A stretch of DNA of 64,000 bases. It comes from Rhodococcus sp040643435. GTDB lineage: Bacteria; Actinomycetota; Actinomycetes; Mycobacteriales; Mycobacteriaceae. Shown in pieces: positions 16,649 through 26,846 of this stretch (positions within the stretch are counted from its first letter, which is position 1; each line of letters begins with the position of its first letter). The notes beneath the pieces were generated by a model, which made no database searches, was not told where the DNA came from, and saw only the letters and a program-made list of their open reading frames with translations. The stretch lies in NCBI RefSeq assembly GCF_040643435.1, contig NZ_JBEYUH010000004.1, forward strand, positions 186,001 to 250,000, read 5' to 3'. The position numbers and the translations under genes were made by a program.

Positions 16649-17785
16649 ATGAGCCTGCCGTTGCGCGACGTCTACGCTGAGCCGACCCTCGCCGACCTGA
16701 TGCCGTCGGTGCTCTCGTCCGCCGGGGTTGCCGGTGAGGAGAATCGACTCGGTCTCGCCCCCTCCGATCACACCGTCGTACTGCTCGTCGACGGCATGGG
16801 ATGGGAACTGCTGCAGCGCAACGCGAAAGCAGCGCCATTTCTGACCCAGGCCCAGGGGAATGCGATGCGGGCCGGTTTTCCCACTACTACTGCGGTCAGC
16901 CTCGCGTCCCTCGGGACTGGACTTCCCTCCGGTCTCCACGGCATCACCGGCTATCAGTCGTACGTCGACGAGATCGATGCTCCGGTCAACTGGCTCCGAT
17001 GGACGGTCGCCGGCACTGCGATCGACCAGCGTGAAGATCTCGTCCCGGAAACCGTTCAACCCCACCCGACGGTGTTCGAACGTGGCCGCAAGGATGGTCT
17101 GACCGTCACCACCGTCGTGCCCAAGGCATTCGACGGAAGCGGGCTCACACGCGCAGTACTGCGCGGCGGCAACTTCGTCGGAGTCTCCGCCTACGGCGAT
17201 CTGCTTGCGCAGGTGGTCGCTGCAGTACACGCCGGCGACCGCAGTCTCGTCTACTGCTATATCGGCGAGGTCGACACGCTCGGGCACGTCTACGGCCCGG
17301 AATCCGCGGCGTGGCTCGCGCAACTCACGGTCGTCGACCGTTTCGTCGAACAACTCGCCGCGGCGCTCCCGGAGGGCACCCGGCTGCTCGTCACCGCCGA
17401 TCACGGCATGATCGACGCTTCACGCGGACGCCGCGTCGATTTCGACCGACTCCCCGGGCTCGCAGAGGACGTGACCGTCATCGCCGGCGAACCGCGGTGC
17501 CGCCACATCTACACCGAGCATGTCGACCGGGTCCTCGAGCGGTGGCGCAACGAACTCGGCGACGACGCGTGGGTCGGCAGTCGTGACGAGGTGATCGCGG
17601 CGGGACTCTTCGGTCCGGACCCCGAACCGGCTCTGCGTGTGCGTATCGGCGACATCGTGGTGGTGGGGGACGGCGAGGCGTCGGTGATCCGGAGCGACGG
17701 CGAACAGGTGATGTCGAAGCTGCCGGGGCAGCACGGCGCCCTCACCGATGAGGAGCTGCTCGTCCCGCTGTTGCGGATCGGGTGA
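16649..17785 (+). CDS. alkaline phosphatase superfamily / type I phosphodiesterase-nucleotide pyrophosphatase
   Basis: A 378-residue member of the alkaline phosphatase superfamily. Metal and nucleophile motifs are visible: VVLLVDGMGWELL (about residues 44-56, metal Asp), FPTTTAVSLASLGTG (Thr nucleophile), GEVDTLGHVYG (metal Asp/His) and TADHGMID (metal Asp-His), with a further His in RCRHIY. These are the hallmarks of nucleotide pyrophosphatase/phosphodiesterase (NPP-like) hydrolases. No signal peptide is seen, so it is probably cytoplasmic. It begins 35 bases after catC but is unlikely to belong to catechol breakdown. Substrate unknown. Confidence 0.85.
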   Translation: MSLPLRDVYAEPTLADLMPSVLSSAGVAGEENRLGLAPSDHTVVLLVDGMGWELLQRNAKAAPFLTQAQGNAMRAGFPTTTAVSLASLGTGLPSGLHGITGYQSYVDEIDAPVNWLRWTVAGTAIDQREDLVPETVQPHPTVFERGRKDGLTVTTVVPKAFDGSGLTRAVLRGGNFVGVSAYGDLLAQVVAAVHAGDRSLVYCYIGEVDTLGHVYGPESAAWLAQLTVVDRFVEQLAAALPEGTRLLVTADHGMIDASRGRRVDFDRLPGLAEDVTVIAGEPRCRHIYTEHVDRVLERWRNELGDDAWVGSRDEVIAAGLFGPDPEPALRVRIGDIVVVGDGEASVIRSDGEQVMSKLPGQHGALTDEELLVPLLRIG

Positions 17786-17867
17786 ACGGATCGGCAGTCG
17801 AGGTACTCGGTGTCGGACTCGCGCTGTTGCGAGCGCACCGGTCAGATGATGCACATAGTGTGTTCAC

Positions 17868-18842
17868 ATGCGAACAAATGCGGTGATCTGGCACGACCGC
17901 AGCAGCAAGATCGCGTTGATCATCCTCTGGGTGGCCCGGATCCTGTTCAAACCGCTGCTGAGCCTGTGGCCGAGCAACGACTTCGGAATCGCCCTGCTCG
18001 GCCGGCTGTCCTGGCTGGTCGACAAGCTCACCCGCCCCCCGCGCGCCGTGCATGTCACGCAGACCGAACTCGGTGGGGTACCGGGCGAAAGGATCATCTC
18101 GCCCAAACCTGTGGACGACCCGCTCGAGGCCGCGACGATCCTGTACTTCCACGGGGGCGGCTTCATCTTCTGCGGCCCGTCCACCCACCGTCAGTTGTGT
18201 GTGCAGCTCGCGCTGGACTCCGGGGCGCCGGTGTACTCGATGGATTACCGCCAGGTGCCTGCGGTGCCGATCGCAGGTTCGGTGCAGGACGCGATGAACG
18301 CCTACGTCGCGTTGCTCGAGGTGGCCGAGGACCCCACCCGCATCGTCGTCGGGGGCGATTCCGCCGGTGGCTATCTTGCGGCGAAGGTCGCCGAGATCGC
18401 TGCGCGTCGGGGCATCCAGCGACCGGCAGCGGTGATCGGTTACTCGCCGTTGCTCAACCTCGACCTCGAAACGCACGACCCGGCATACATGGCGAAGGAC
18501 GCATACTTGCCGATCAAGGCGCTCGGAAAGATCCGTCCCCGCTGGTTCGCCGGTGAGGAAGCGATCGAGGGAGAGATGAATCCCGTCGACGCGGATCCGT
18601 CCCTGTTCCCTCCGATGTTCATGTGCGCCGCCGAATACGAGCTGACCCGGCCGGACGTGGAGATCATGACCGAACGACTCGCATCGGCCGGACGGTCGGT
18701 GGAGACGCATCTGTGGCGCGGGCAGATCCACGCGTGGCCGGTCCTCGCACGAGCGATTCCCGAGGCGATGGAGTTGATCGGATCGAGCACCCGGTTCGCG
18801 CGACGCGTCGTGACGGCCGTCGACGACGACAAGAGCGCCTGA
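17868..18842 (+). CDS. alpha/beta hydrolase, hormone-sensitive-lipase-like esterase
   Basis: A 324-residue esterase/lipase of the HSL family. The oxyanion motif is YFHGGGFIFCG (about residues 93-103) and the nucleophile elbow is VGGDSAGGYLA (Ser near 165). A catalytic His is likely in GQIHAWPVL near 285, with an acid residue before it. A hydrophobic N-terminal segment (KIALIILWVARILFKPLLSL) suggests membrane association. A palindrome TGTTC-N6-GAACA (17861-17876) overlaps the ATG. Similar to mycobacterial Lip esterases that hydrolyse short acyl esters. It stands alone, convergent with the next gene. Confidence 0.85.
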   Translation: MRTNAVIWHDRSSKIALIILWVARILFKPLLSLWPSNDFGIALLGRLSWLVDKLTRPPRAVHVTQTELGGVPGERIISPKPVDDPLEAATILYFHGGGFIFCGPSTHRQLCVQLALDSGAPVYSMDYRQVPAVPIAGSVQDAMNAYVALLEVAEDPTRIVVGGDSAGGYLAAKVAEIAARRGIQRPAAVIGYSPLLNLDLETHDPAYMAKDAYLPIKALGKIRPRWFAGEEAIEGEMNPVDADPSLFPPMFMCAAEYELTRPDVEIMTERLASAGRSVETHLWRGQIHAWPVLARAIPEAMELIGSSTRFARRVVTAVDDDKSA

Positions 18843-18846
18843 GTCC

Positions 18847-19701
18847 TCACAGATTGGTGTCGGACGGTTCCGGAGTGGCGGGCAGCCCGGCGCCGTGTCC
18901 GTCGCCATCGGAGGACGGACACTTCTCTCCGGCGACATAGGACGTCATCGACAACGAGCCGTATTCGACACCGTTTACGAGTGTCGTCGGCTGTTCTCCG
19001 GCTTCGGCGAGGAGTCCGGCGACGTACAGCAGCGGCAGGAAATGGTCCGGGGTGGGCACGGCCTTGCGGTAATCGGCGTGCTCCTGCAGCGCCGCCGCAT
19101 CTTCGGGACGGTCCTGCAGGACGGTGAGGATGTCCTCGTCGAATCGATGAGCCCAGTCGAAACCCGCACCCGGTCGTTGCGGATCCATCGCACCGAGATT
19201 GTGGACTGCATTGCCGCTTGCGACGATCAGCACTCCGCGATCGCGCAGCCCGGCGAGGCGCGCGCCGAGGTCTACGTGATAGTCGAGCGGCTTGTACGCG
19301 TTGAGACTGAGTTGCACCACCGGCACATCCGCATCCGGGAAGGCGTGGGTGAGCACAGACCACGTGCCGTGGTCGATTCCCCACGAATCGACATCGGCGC
19401 CTATCCACGTCGGGTGGACGAGGTCGGCGATCTCCTCGGCCAGTTCCGGAGCACCGGGAGCCGGATATTCGACGTCGAACAGCTCCTGCGGGAACCCGAA
19501 GAAGTCGTGGATGGTGCGCGGAGATCGCATGGCGGTCACCGCAGTGGCGTTGATGTACCAGTGTGCTGAGACGGCCAGGATCGCGCGGGGAGTGGGCACG
19601 GAGCGTCCGAAGGCTGCCCACGCCCGCGTGTACCGGTTCGATTCGACCGCGTTGAGCGGACTGCCGTGGCCGAGGAACGCGAGCGGCATGCGTGCCGGCA
19701 C
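18847..19701 (-). CDS. LigB-type extradiol ring-cleavage dioxygenase (4,5-DOPA dioxygenase-like)
   Basis: A 284-residue class III extradiol dioxygenase of the YgiD/DODA family. Likely metal or catalytic residues are in FLGHGSP, VSAHWYI, WGIDHGTWSVL, GNAVHNLG and PDHFLPLLY. The family opens catecholic rings such as L-DOPA, but bacterial members are mostly uncharacterised. GTG at 19701 is chosen over the ATG at 19689 because AGGAG sits five bases upstream of the GTG. It follows the monoacylglycerol lipase gene by 8 bases, so the two are likely co-transcribed. A role in aromatic metabolism is possible but not shown. Confidence 0.82.
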   Translation of the reverse strand: MPARMPLAFLGHGSPLNAVESNRYTRAWAAFGRSVPTPRAILAVSAHWYINATAVTAMRSPRTIHDFFGFPQELFDVEYPAPGAPELAEEIADLVHPTWIGADVDSWGIDHGTWSVLTHAFPDADVPVVQLSLNAYKPLDYHVDLGARLAGLRDRGVLIVASGNAVHNLGAMDPQRPGAGFDWAHRFDEDILTVLQDRPEDAAALQEHADYRKAVPTPDHFLPLLYVAGLLAEAGEQPTTLVNGVEYGSLSMTSYVAGEKCPSSDGDGHGAGLPATPEPSDTNL

Positions 19702-19709
19702 GAGATCTC

Positions 19710-20549
19710 CTATCGGTTGGGGAGCCGAGCCTTCAGCCAGTCCGTGAGGTCGTCGAGCACGCGGTCCTTCTCCGGCTCGTTGAACACCTCGTGGAACAAC
19801 CCGTCGTACAGCTTCAGCGTCAGGTCCTTCGAACCGGCACGGTCGGCGATGAGCCGGGCCCCCGCCGGATCGGCGAGCGTGTCCTCGGTCCCGTGCATGA
19901 CGAGCAGCGGCAAGGTCAGATCCGGCAGGCGCTGTTCGAGGCTCTGCTCGTTGAGTACCAGCACACGTGCGAGTCCGGCGGGCACGAGACCGTGGTGCAC
20001 GAGCGGATCGGCGTCGTACGCCGCGACCACCGCAGGATCGCGTGATACCGCCTTGCTGTCGAGCTTCTGCACCGGCACACCGGGGAGGAAACGCCCGAGC
20101 AGCTTCCCTATCTCGACCACGGGTTTCGGCGTTCCCGACGTGACGATCACGGCCGGTCCGGACAACACGAGTGCGGCGAGTCCGTCCTGATGGTCGAGCG
20201 CGTAGGCGAGAGCGATCGCACCACCCATCGAATGCCCGAGCATGAACACCGGGAGCCCGGGATGCTCATGGGTCGCCAGACCGATCAGGGTGTCGAGGTC
20301 GTCGGTGAACTCGCGCATCTCGCGTGCGTGCACGCGCTTGCCGCCCGACCGCCCGTGACCACGGTGGTCGGGCGAGTACACGACCAGCCCGAGCTCGGTG
20401 AGTCGTTCGGCGACATGGTCGTAGCGACGCGCGTGTTCGCCCAGTCCGTGGCTGAGGATCAATACACCTGTGGGGGACTCGGGTGACCATACGTCGTACA
20501 CGATCGGGATCGCCCCGCCCCCGCTGAACGACGATTCGGTGTGCTGCAT
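19710..20549 (-). CDS. monoacylglycerol lipase
   Basis: A 279-residue alpha/beta hydrolase with the monoacylglycerol lipase motifs: LILSHGLGEHARRYD (HG oxyanion), LGHSMGGAIAL (Ser nucleophile near residue 110), an Asp in MHGTEDTLADP and a His in YDGLFHEVFNEPEKD. This length equals that of the mycobacterial enzyme Rv0183. The second ATG (20549) is preferred because GCAGGAG lies six bases before it; an in-frame ATG two codons earlier would be too close. It should hydrolyse long-chain monoacylglycerols, at the cell surface or inside. Downstream gene is the LigB-type dioxygenase. Confidence 0.9.
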   Translation of the reverse strand: MQHTESSFSGGGAIPIVYDVWSPESPTGVLILSHGLGEHARRYDHVAERLTELGLVVYSPDHRGHGRSGGKRVHAREMREFTDDLDTLIGLATHEHPGLPVFMLGHSMGGAIALAYALDHQDGLAALVLSGPAVIVTSGTPKPVVEIGKLLGRFLPGVPVQKLDSKAVSRDPAVVAAYDADPLVHHGLVPAGLARVLVLNEQSLEQRLPDLTLPLLVMHGTEDTLADPAGARLIADRAGSKDLTLKLYDGLFHEVFNEPEKDRVLDDLTDWLKARLPNR

Positions 20550-20675
20550 CGGCATCTCCTGCGGCCCGGTCGACTGCTGCTCCTCGCATCCTCGCACGAG
20601 TGCCGACCGAAGGCCCGAGTCCTGTCGGAGGAGCAGGATCGTCTCGGCGCGGAGATTCGACGAGAAGAAATTCGA

Positions 20676-20703
20676 TTGACGGTGGCCGAACGCTCGGTAC
20701 CCT
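20676..20703 (+). promoter_or_regulatory. promoter of the ABC-F leader transcript
   Basis: TTGACG (20676-20681) and TACCCT (20698-20703) are separated by 16 bases. An AT-rich patch (AAGAAATT) lies a few bases before the -35, as in WhiB7-activated antibiotic-resistance promoters of actinobacteria. Transcription would begin at about 20710-20711, at or beside the GTG of the leader peptide, so the leader would be translated from a leaderless or nearly leaderless mRNA. WhiB7 control is inference. Confidence 0.55.
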
Positions 20704-20710
20704 GGGAATC

Positions 20711-20737
20711 GTGATTCAGGCGCTCAACTTCTACTGA
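20711..20737 (+). CDS. leader peptide of the ABC-F gene (8 codons)
   Basis: GTG ATT CAG GCG CTC AAC TTC TAC TGA encodes MIQALNFY. It sits at the predicted transcription start and 145 bases before the ABC-F ATG, in a region able to fold into several hairpins. Short leaders of this kind let a macrolide-, lincosamide- or related drug-stalled ribosome change the fold of the downstream mRNA. Its placement and clean stop support a real regulatory peptide rather than chance. It is too short for ordinary gene finding. Confidence 0.6.
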   Translation: MIQALNFY

Positions 20738-20797
20738 CGACACCCGCACCGCGACCTCGTGACGTGACCGAGGGCGCGGCGCGCGGCGTACAGCATC

Positions 20798-20874
20798 CGG
20801 CCGACTGTCGGCCGTTCGTCAGCGAGCGCATCGTCCCACCCGTATTTCGGGACGAGTGTGCCTCCGATCGGAGG
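20798..20874 (+). promoter_or_regulatory. attenuator / Shine-Dalgarno-sequestering hairpins before the ABC-F gene
   Basis: Three hairpins are visible: CGGCCGA-CTG-TCGGCCG (20798-20814), TCGTCCC-N11-GGGACGA (20831-20855), and CCTCC-GATC-GGAGG (20861-20874). The last pairs the ribosome site GGAGG (20870-20874), seven bases before the ATG, with CCTCC. No run of T follows the first two, so translational control through the last hairpin is at least as likely as early termination. Which alternative pairings form on ribosome stalling was not computed. Confidence 0.55.
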
Positions 20875-20881
20875 AATCCAT

Positions 20882-22557
<1,676 letters not shown>

Positions 22558-22561
<4 letters not shown>

Positions 22562-22659
22562 CCGTCCGGGTCCGGGTCCGGGCCTTGGCGCCTCTGCGGC
22601 ACCGCGACTACCGCCTGCTGATCGGAACCGGGTTAGATTCTCTCCGTGGTGGCTGCTGA
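22558..22659 (+). pseudogene. N-terminal remnant of an MFS exporter gene
   Basis: ATG at 22558 overlaps the ABC-F stop (ATGA), the mark of a coupled operon partner. The first 33 codons include LAPLRHRDYRLLIGTG, the opening of many actinobacterial MFS drug exporters just before the first membrane helix. The similarity then stops and a TGA follows at 22657, inside the 3' end of the oppositely oriented vanK-like gene. The remaining roughly 380 codons are gone. It looks like a transporter cut by the insertion, deletion or rearrangement that brought in the van cassette. Confidence 0.55.
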
Positions 22660-23985
22660 TGCCGGAGCCGTGCCGGCATCAGCAGCCACCGGCCGTGCCG
22701 GCCGCAATGCGACCAGGGCCACGGCCGCCAGGACGACGACTCCTGCAACGGCGAAGTACAGTTGCTCCGGGGTCCATCCGGCATCGAGGAGCATCCCGGC
22801 CGCAGTTGGTGCAAGGATCGCTCCCGCTCGGCCGATCCCGATGGCAGAACCCACGCCGGTCGCCCGCACCTGAGGTCCGTACAGGGACGGGGCCAGGGTG
22901 TACAGGCCGGCAATGCAGCCGTTGATGAGACCGCCGATGACGATGCCGAGCGCGAACGCCAGCGTGAGTGTCGAGATCGATATGATGAACACGGTCATCA
23001 TCACGGCAGACGCCACGGTGAAGGTGATCAGGACCGACCGGGTGGTCCAGCGACTTGCCAGCACCCCGAAGAGCACGGATCCGACGGTACCGCCGAGGGT
23101 GAGCATCATTCCTGCCGTGGCACTTTGATCCTTCGTGAGACCGGCAGTCTCCAGCAGGGAGGGTGTCCAAGAATTGACGAAGTAGAAGCCGAACATGGTG
23201 GCGAAGAAGGCTGCCCAGAGCAAGACGGTCGGGCGGGTGTTGGCTCCCGAGAACAGATCCGAGATGCGGCCTGCCCGAGTTGCAGACTTGTCCGTGGAAG
23301 CGACGAGAGCCGGCACGGGGCTCTGGCCGATGCGTCGCGCGATTGCATTGACCCGGTCGAGATCGCCTGCGCGTCCTCGACCGGCAAGGAAGTCGAGAGA
23401 TTCGGGCAGGAGAACGGTAAGGATCGCAAGGGTCAGGCCGGTGAGCACTGCGCCTGTGACGAAGACTGAACGCCAACCATATTCGCTCTGCAGACTCACG
23501 GCGGCGATGCCTCCGATCGTCGCGCCCACACCGTATCCGGCGGTATAGATGCTGATCGCCAGTCCACGCCAGCGAGCCGAGGAATATTCGCTTGCGATCA
23601 CCGTGGTACAGGCGAGGACACCGCCGATGCCCAGCCCGGTGAGGACCCGCCAGATACCGAGTTCCCAAACGGATCCGGCGCTCGCGGACAGGCCCATGCC
23701 TGCGGTGGCGAGCGTGACGGACATGAGGATCAGCGGTCGGCGGCCGATCCGGTCGGCCATGGGGGCGAGAGCGAGAGCTCCGACGGCCATACCGATCAGT
23801 CCTGCACTGAGCAGTACTCCGAGTTCGGATCCGCCGAGACCGAAGTCGCTACCGATGCTCTTGGCGGTGAATGCCAGGGCCATGACGTCGAAGCCGTCGA
23901 GGATGTTCAGTACGACGCACAGGGCGACGATCATCCATTGATAAGGATGCATCGGCGAGGCATCGATGCGGGCGCGAAGGTCCAT
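22633..23985 (-). CDS. vanK: MFS aromatic acid transporter (VanK-like)
   Basis: A 450-residue AAHS-family major facilitator, with LDGFDVMALAFTAKSIGSDF in segment 1 (the D-G-F-D motif), MADRIGRRPLILMS in loop 2-3 and LLPESLDFLAGRG after segment 6. Twelve membrane segments are apparent. ATG at 23985 has AAGGA five to six bases upstream. Following VanA- and VanB-like genes on the same strand, it fits VanK, a vanillate/protocatechuate importer. Its 3' end abuts the truncated MFS stub of the ABC-F operon. The symbol is from gene order and family, not from proven substrate. Confidence 0.75.
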   Translation of the reverse strand: MDLRARIDASPMHPYQWMIVALCVVLNILDGFDVMALAFTAKSIGSDFGLGGSELGVLLSAGLIGMAVGALALAPMADRIGRRPLILMSVTLATAGMGLSASAGSVWELGIWRVLTGLGIGGVLACTTVIASEYSSARWRGLAISIYTAGYGVGATIGGIAAVSLQSEYGWRSVFVTGAVLTGLTLAILTVLLPESLDFLAGRGRAGDLDRVNAIARRIGQSPVPALVASTDKSATRAGRISDLFSGANTRPTVLLWAAFFATMFGFYFVNSWTPSLLETAGLTKDQSATAGMMLTLGGTVGSVLFGVLASRWTTRSVLITFTVASAVMMTVFIISISTLTLAFALGIVIGGLINGCIAGLYTLAPSLYGPQVRATGVGSAIGIGRAGAILAPTAAGMLLDAGWTPEQLYFAVAGVVVLAAVALVALRPARPVAADAGTAPASAATTERI

Positions 23986-24017
23986 CGGGATTCCTTGTGG
24001 TGTGAAATGCGCTGCGG

Positions 24018-25001
24018 TCAAGGAAGGTCGAGCGTGACGGCGCCTGTCGTGGATCGGGGAGACGCCGAGTCGCGCGCTACGCGTGAGACGCATGCGCACA
24101 TGCGGCTTGCAGAGTTCTTCTGCTGCTCACTGAAGAAGACATCGCGGTGGTCGACCCGTCCGTCGACCGAGGCGACGGAGACCTGGCACAGGCCGCATTC
24201 GCCTTTGAGGCAGTCGAACATCATGTCGACGCCGGCGCGGCGGAGCGCGTCGAGCATGGATTCGTCGGCACCGACGGTGGTGGTGACGTCGAGTTCGGGG
24301 ACGGCCACGGTGAACTCCTCGGCTTCGAACCAGCCACTGTTGCCGAAGGTCTCGTATCGGAGGTTCGGCATCGGGAGATTGCGGTCGTGCCACTGGCGCC
24401 GCACGGCGTCCATGAGCCGGATCGGCCCGCACATGTACAGCTCGGTGTGGTGATCAACTCCGTCAACGAGCGTCACGACGTCCAATCCGGATCCCTCGTC
24501 GTCGATGTGGACGTCGAGGTGGTCGCCGTGAAGGGCCTCGAGTTCGGAGAGGAAGGCCATCGCCGAGCGGCTGCGGCCGACGTAGACGAAACGGTAGTCG
24601 GCGCTGAGACGACGGAGCACCGCTCCCATCGCGCAGATCGCGGTGATGCCCACACCACCGGCGAGCAGCACGTATCGCGATGCCCCGACCCGCAGTGGGA
24701 AGTTCTGCAGCGGTTCGGTGATGTCGATTTCGTCGCCCGGCCGCAGGGAGTGCATGTATTCGGATCCGCCTCGGGAGGTGGACGAGCGGTGGACGCCGAG
24801 CGTGAGGCGTCGACCGTCCGCACTGCCGGCGACGACGGAGTACGAGCGTGTGTCGCCTGAGGGAAGACGCACGTCGATGTGCGCACCGGGTTCGATGCGA
24901 TGGGCGATGTCGATGGCCAGGACGATCTCGGCGATCGAGTCTGCGGCATGCTCGACTCCGACGACTCGGCCGCGTTGCCAACGGATCTGGTTGGTACTCA
25001 T
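24018..25001 (-). CDS. vanB: vanillate O-demethylase reductase-like protein (FMN/[2Fe-2S] reductase)
   Basis: A 327-residue class IA oxygenase reductase. The flavin motif RSYSVV (residues 52-57) is followed by the NAD-binding LLAGGVGITAI (112-122) and CGPIRLMDAV (191-200). A C-terminal plant-type ferredoxin carries Cys264, Cys269 and Cys272 (DCLKGECGLC) and a fourth Cys in MCACVSR. This FMN-NAD-ferredoxin order is that of VanB and phthalate dioxygenase reductase. One base separates it from the VanA-like stop. It delivers electrons to the VanA-type oxygenase. After the ferredoxin the protein has a 20-residue tail. Confidence 0.85.
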   Translation of the reverse strand: MSTNQIRWQRGRVVGVEHAADSIAEIVLAIDIAHRIEPGAHIDVRLPSGDTRSYSVVAGSADGRRLTLGVHRSSTSRGGSEYMHSLRPGDEIDITEPLQNFPLRVGASRYVLLAGGVGITAICAMGAVLRRLSADYRFVYVGRSRSAMAFLSELEALHGDHLDVHIDDEGSGLDVVTLVDGVDHHTELYMCGPIRLMDAVRRQWHDRNLPMPNLRYETFGNSGWFEAEEFTVAVPELDVTTTVGADESMLDALRRAGVDMMFDCLKGECGLCQVSVASVDGRVDHRDVFFSEQQKNSASRMCACVSRVARDSASPRSTTGAVTLDLP

Positions 25002-25002
25002 C

Positions 25003-26118
25003 TCAGCGCACTCCCTCGGTAGCGACAGCGCCCGGTGCCGGATTTCGTTCTGCTTCGACCATGCGCTGGATCAGGCGACGGACCCACATGCCGCCGGCAT
25101 CGATGTTCAGGTTGTAGAACTCGTGATCCGGGTTGGCTTCGATCGCCTTCTGCTGCGCGGTGAGCATCGCTTCGTCCTCACCGAACACACCGTGCACACC
25201 GTCGCGTAGTTGTGTGGTGATGAGCTGGCTGTCGAGGCGGTAGTTGCGCATGAACGCCCAGAAGTAGAGCGCGGTGCGTTCGTCGACCGGAGAGATGGTG
25301 TTCATGACGAAGCCGTTGACGCCCTGGCTGCGGTCCCCTTCGTACGCCCCGGTACCGGCCTTCGCCACTCCGACGTCGATTCGGATCGTCGACGGCGCTT
25401 GGAACTCGATGATCTGCCAGCGATCGACCTTGCCTTCGAAGCCTGGGAACTTGTCGCGCATGTTCTTCAGCCAGAACGGGGGTGCGTCGATGTCGTGCAT
25501 CCAGCGGGTGACCGTGACGGTGCGATCGTCATGGATGACGACGAAATCGGATTCGCTCAGTTCGTCCTGACCGATCGACGAGGAGTGCACGAATTCCTCG
25601 TGGGTGAGATCCATGAGGTTGTCGAGTACGAGTTGGTAATTCGCCTGCACGTCGATCGTGCGTCCGTCTCCCGCCCAGGCAGGGGAGTCCATCTGGAACA
25701 TGTCGGGGATGAGGTCCGGGTCTGCTTGTGTCGGATCTCCCGGCCAGACCCACACGAATCGGTGGCGTTGGATCACTGGATACGACGCCACCATCGCGGA
25801 TGGGTTGATCGTCTGCTGGGCGGGCATGTGAGTGCAGCGACCGGCGGAGTTGTACTGCAGTCCGTGATACGGGCACCGGACTCCGTCACTACCGACGAGT
25901 GTGCCCATCGACAGGGGCGCCAGTCGGTGCCAGCAGGCGTCGGCCAGCGCGACAGCACGTCCGTCCTCGGTGCGGTACATGGCCATCGGTTTTCCAGCGA
26001 TGGTGCGGGCGAGGATCTCTCGGCGATCCACCTCGTGGTCCCACGCGGCGACGTACCAGGCATCAAGCGGGTAGGCCATGTTCTTCGCGGTCGCCCCGGT
26101 AGGGCCCAGGTCGGTCAT
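25003..26118 (-). CDS. vanA: vanillate O-demethylase oxygenase-like Rieske protein
   Basis: A 371-residue Rieske non-haem iron oxygenase. Rieske ligands are Cys62, His64, Cys82 and His85 (CWHRLAPLS and CPYHGLQYN). The mononuclear iron site is in DNLMDLTHEEFVH. The start MAYPLDAWYVAAW resembles VanA. VanA demethylates vanillate to protocatechuate and formaldehyde. ATG at 26118 has GGAGG upstream. Gene order vanA-vanB-vanK with a divergent PadR regulator is the same plan as the vanillate operon of Corynebacterium. Related Rieske demethylases act on other methoxybenzoates, so the substrate is likely but not certain. Confidence 0.8.
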   Translation of the reverse strand: MTDLGPTGATAKNMAYPLDAWYVAAWDHEVDRREILARTIAGKPMAMYRTEDGRAVALADACWHRLAPLSMGTLVGSDGVRCPYHGLQYNSAGRCTHMPAQQTINPSAMVASYPVIQRHRFVWVWPGDPTQADPDLIPDMFQMDSPAWAGDGRTIDVQANYQLVLDNLMDLTHEEFVHSSSIGQDELSESDFVVIHDDRTVTVTRWMHDIDAPPFWLKNMRDKFPGFEGKVDRWQIIEFQAPSTIRIDVGVAKAGTGAYEGDRSQGVNGFVMNTISPVDERTALYFWAFMRNYRLDSQLITTQLRDGVHGVFGEDEAMLTAQQKAIEANPDHEFYNLNIDAGGMWVRRLIQRMVEAERNPAPGAVATEGVR

Positions 26119-26147
26119 GTCGGATCCTCCGAACTGATGAAGGGCTG

Positions 26148-26209
26148 AATATCTATCTACATAGATATTTGGTGAGCTGGAGCACACAATATCTATTGAG
26201 ATAGTTATT
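26148..26209. promoter_or_regulatory. two PadR-type operators between vanA and its regulator
   Basis: AATATCTAT-CTAC-ATAGATATT (26148-26169) is a perfect 9-bp inverted repeat. A second copy, AATATCTAT-TGAG-ATAGTTATT (26188-26209), has one mismatch. Their left edges are exactly 40 bp apart, about four helical turns. They lie in the 130-base space between divergent vanA and the PadR gene and are the only AT-rich elements there. They are strong candidates for binding sites of that PadR protein. Confidence 0.75.
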
Positions 26210-26248
26210 CGCAAGGGTGGAATACTCGCCAGGGAAAGGTGGTGGTTC

Positions 26249-26833
26249 ATGAGCCTGCGGTATGCGCTGCTCGCGCTGCTCACCGCCGAGCCTCTGACCG
26301 GCTACGATGCGGCAAAACGGTTCGGTGGATCGGTCGGGCACGTATGGCACGCCCCCGATTCGCAGATCTATCCCGAACTACGCCGGATGGAGCGGGAAGG
26401 CCTGGTCGAGGGCGAACAGGTGCGCTGGGGTCCAAACAGCACCAAAACCCGGTACTCGATCACCGAGGCCGGCATCCGGGCCTTCCGGGACTGGATGGCC
26501 ACTCCGCTGGACTACGCGCCGGTCCGCGACGCGGTGCATATGCGCGCCGCCTACTTCGAGTGGGCCGACCCGGACAGTGCGCGCGAGTGTCTGCGCCGGC
26601 ACATCGATCACTACACCGACCAGATAGCTCAGTGGACCGCCGTGCGCGACGCGATACTCGACCTCAGTAACGACACCATTGCGACGCGCGTGCGGAAGTA
26701 TCCTGCCGAGGACCACGAACGGATCATCGCGTTCAAGGCCTTCGCCTACGACGGGTTGATCGGCCGAGGAGAAGCCGAGATCACCTGGGCACGTCAGGGA
26801 CTCGATCTGCTGGACAAGCTGTCGTCCGTATGA
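26249..26833 (+). CDS. vanR: PadR-family transcriptional regulator (VanR-like)
   Basis: A 194-residue PadR regulator. The N-terminal winged helix is MSLRYALLALLTAEPLTGYD, then HAPDSQIYPELRRMEREGLV and the wing TRYSITEAG. The C-terminal half is the helical Vir_reg dimerisation/effector region, with HIDHYTDQIAQW. PadR proteins usually repress phenolic-acid genes and release DNA on binding the acid. It is divergent from the vanA-like gene with two matching inverted repeats between, so autoregulation and repression of vanABK are likely. The gene name is by analogy with the PadR-type VanR of Corynebacterium. Confidence 0.85.
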   Translation: MSLRYALLALLTAEPLTGYDAAKRFGGSVGHVWHAPDSQIYPELRRMEREGLVEGEQVRWGPNSTKTRYSITEAGIRAFRDWMATPLDYAPVRDAVHMRAAYFEWADPDSARECLRRHIDHYTDQIAQWTAVRDAILDLSNDTIATRVRKYPAEDHERIIAFKAFAYDGLIGRGEAEITWARQGLDLLDKLSSV

Positions 26834-26846
26834 GGCGTTCGAGGGC

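Larger units (their letters stand above)
20550..20881. other. 332-base region between the lipase and the ABC-F gene
   Basis: The right-hand two-thirds hold the promoter, leader peptide and attenuator hairpins of the ABC-F gene, each listed separately. The left-hand part (about 20550-20670) should hold the promoter of the minus-strand lipase gene, but no clear -35/-10 pair is evident there. Confidence 0.6.

Noticed and set aside
17861..17876. Palindrome TGTTC-N6-GAACA at the start of the esterase gene, considered as a LexA box
   Set aside because: The actinobacterial SOS box has GAAC-N4-GTTC; here order and spacing differ. Kept only as an unexplained palindrome.
22633..26833. van-like cassette considered as an insertion-sequence-borne element
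   Set aside because: No transposase, terminal inverted repeats or target duplications were seen at either border.
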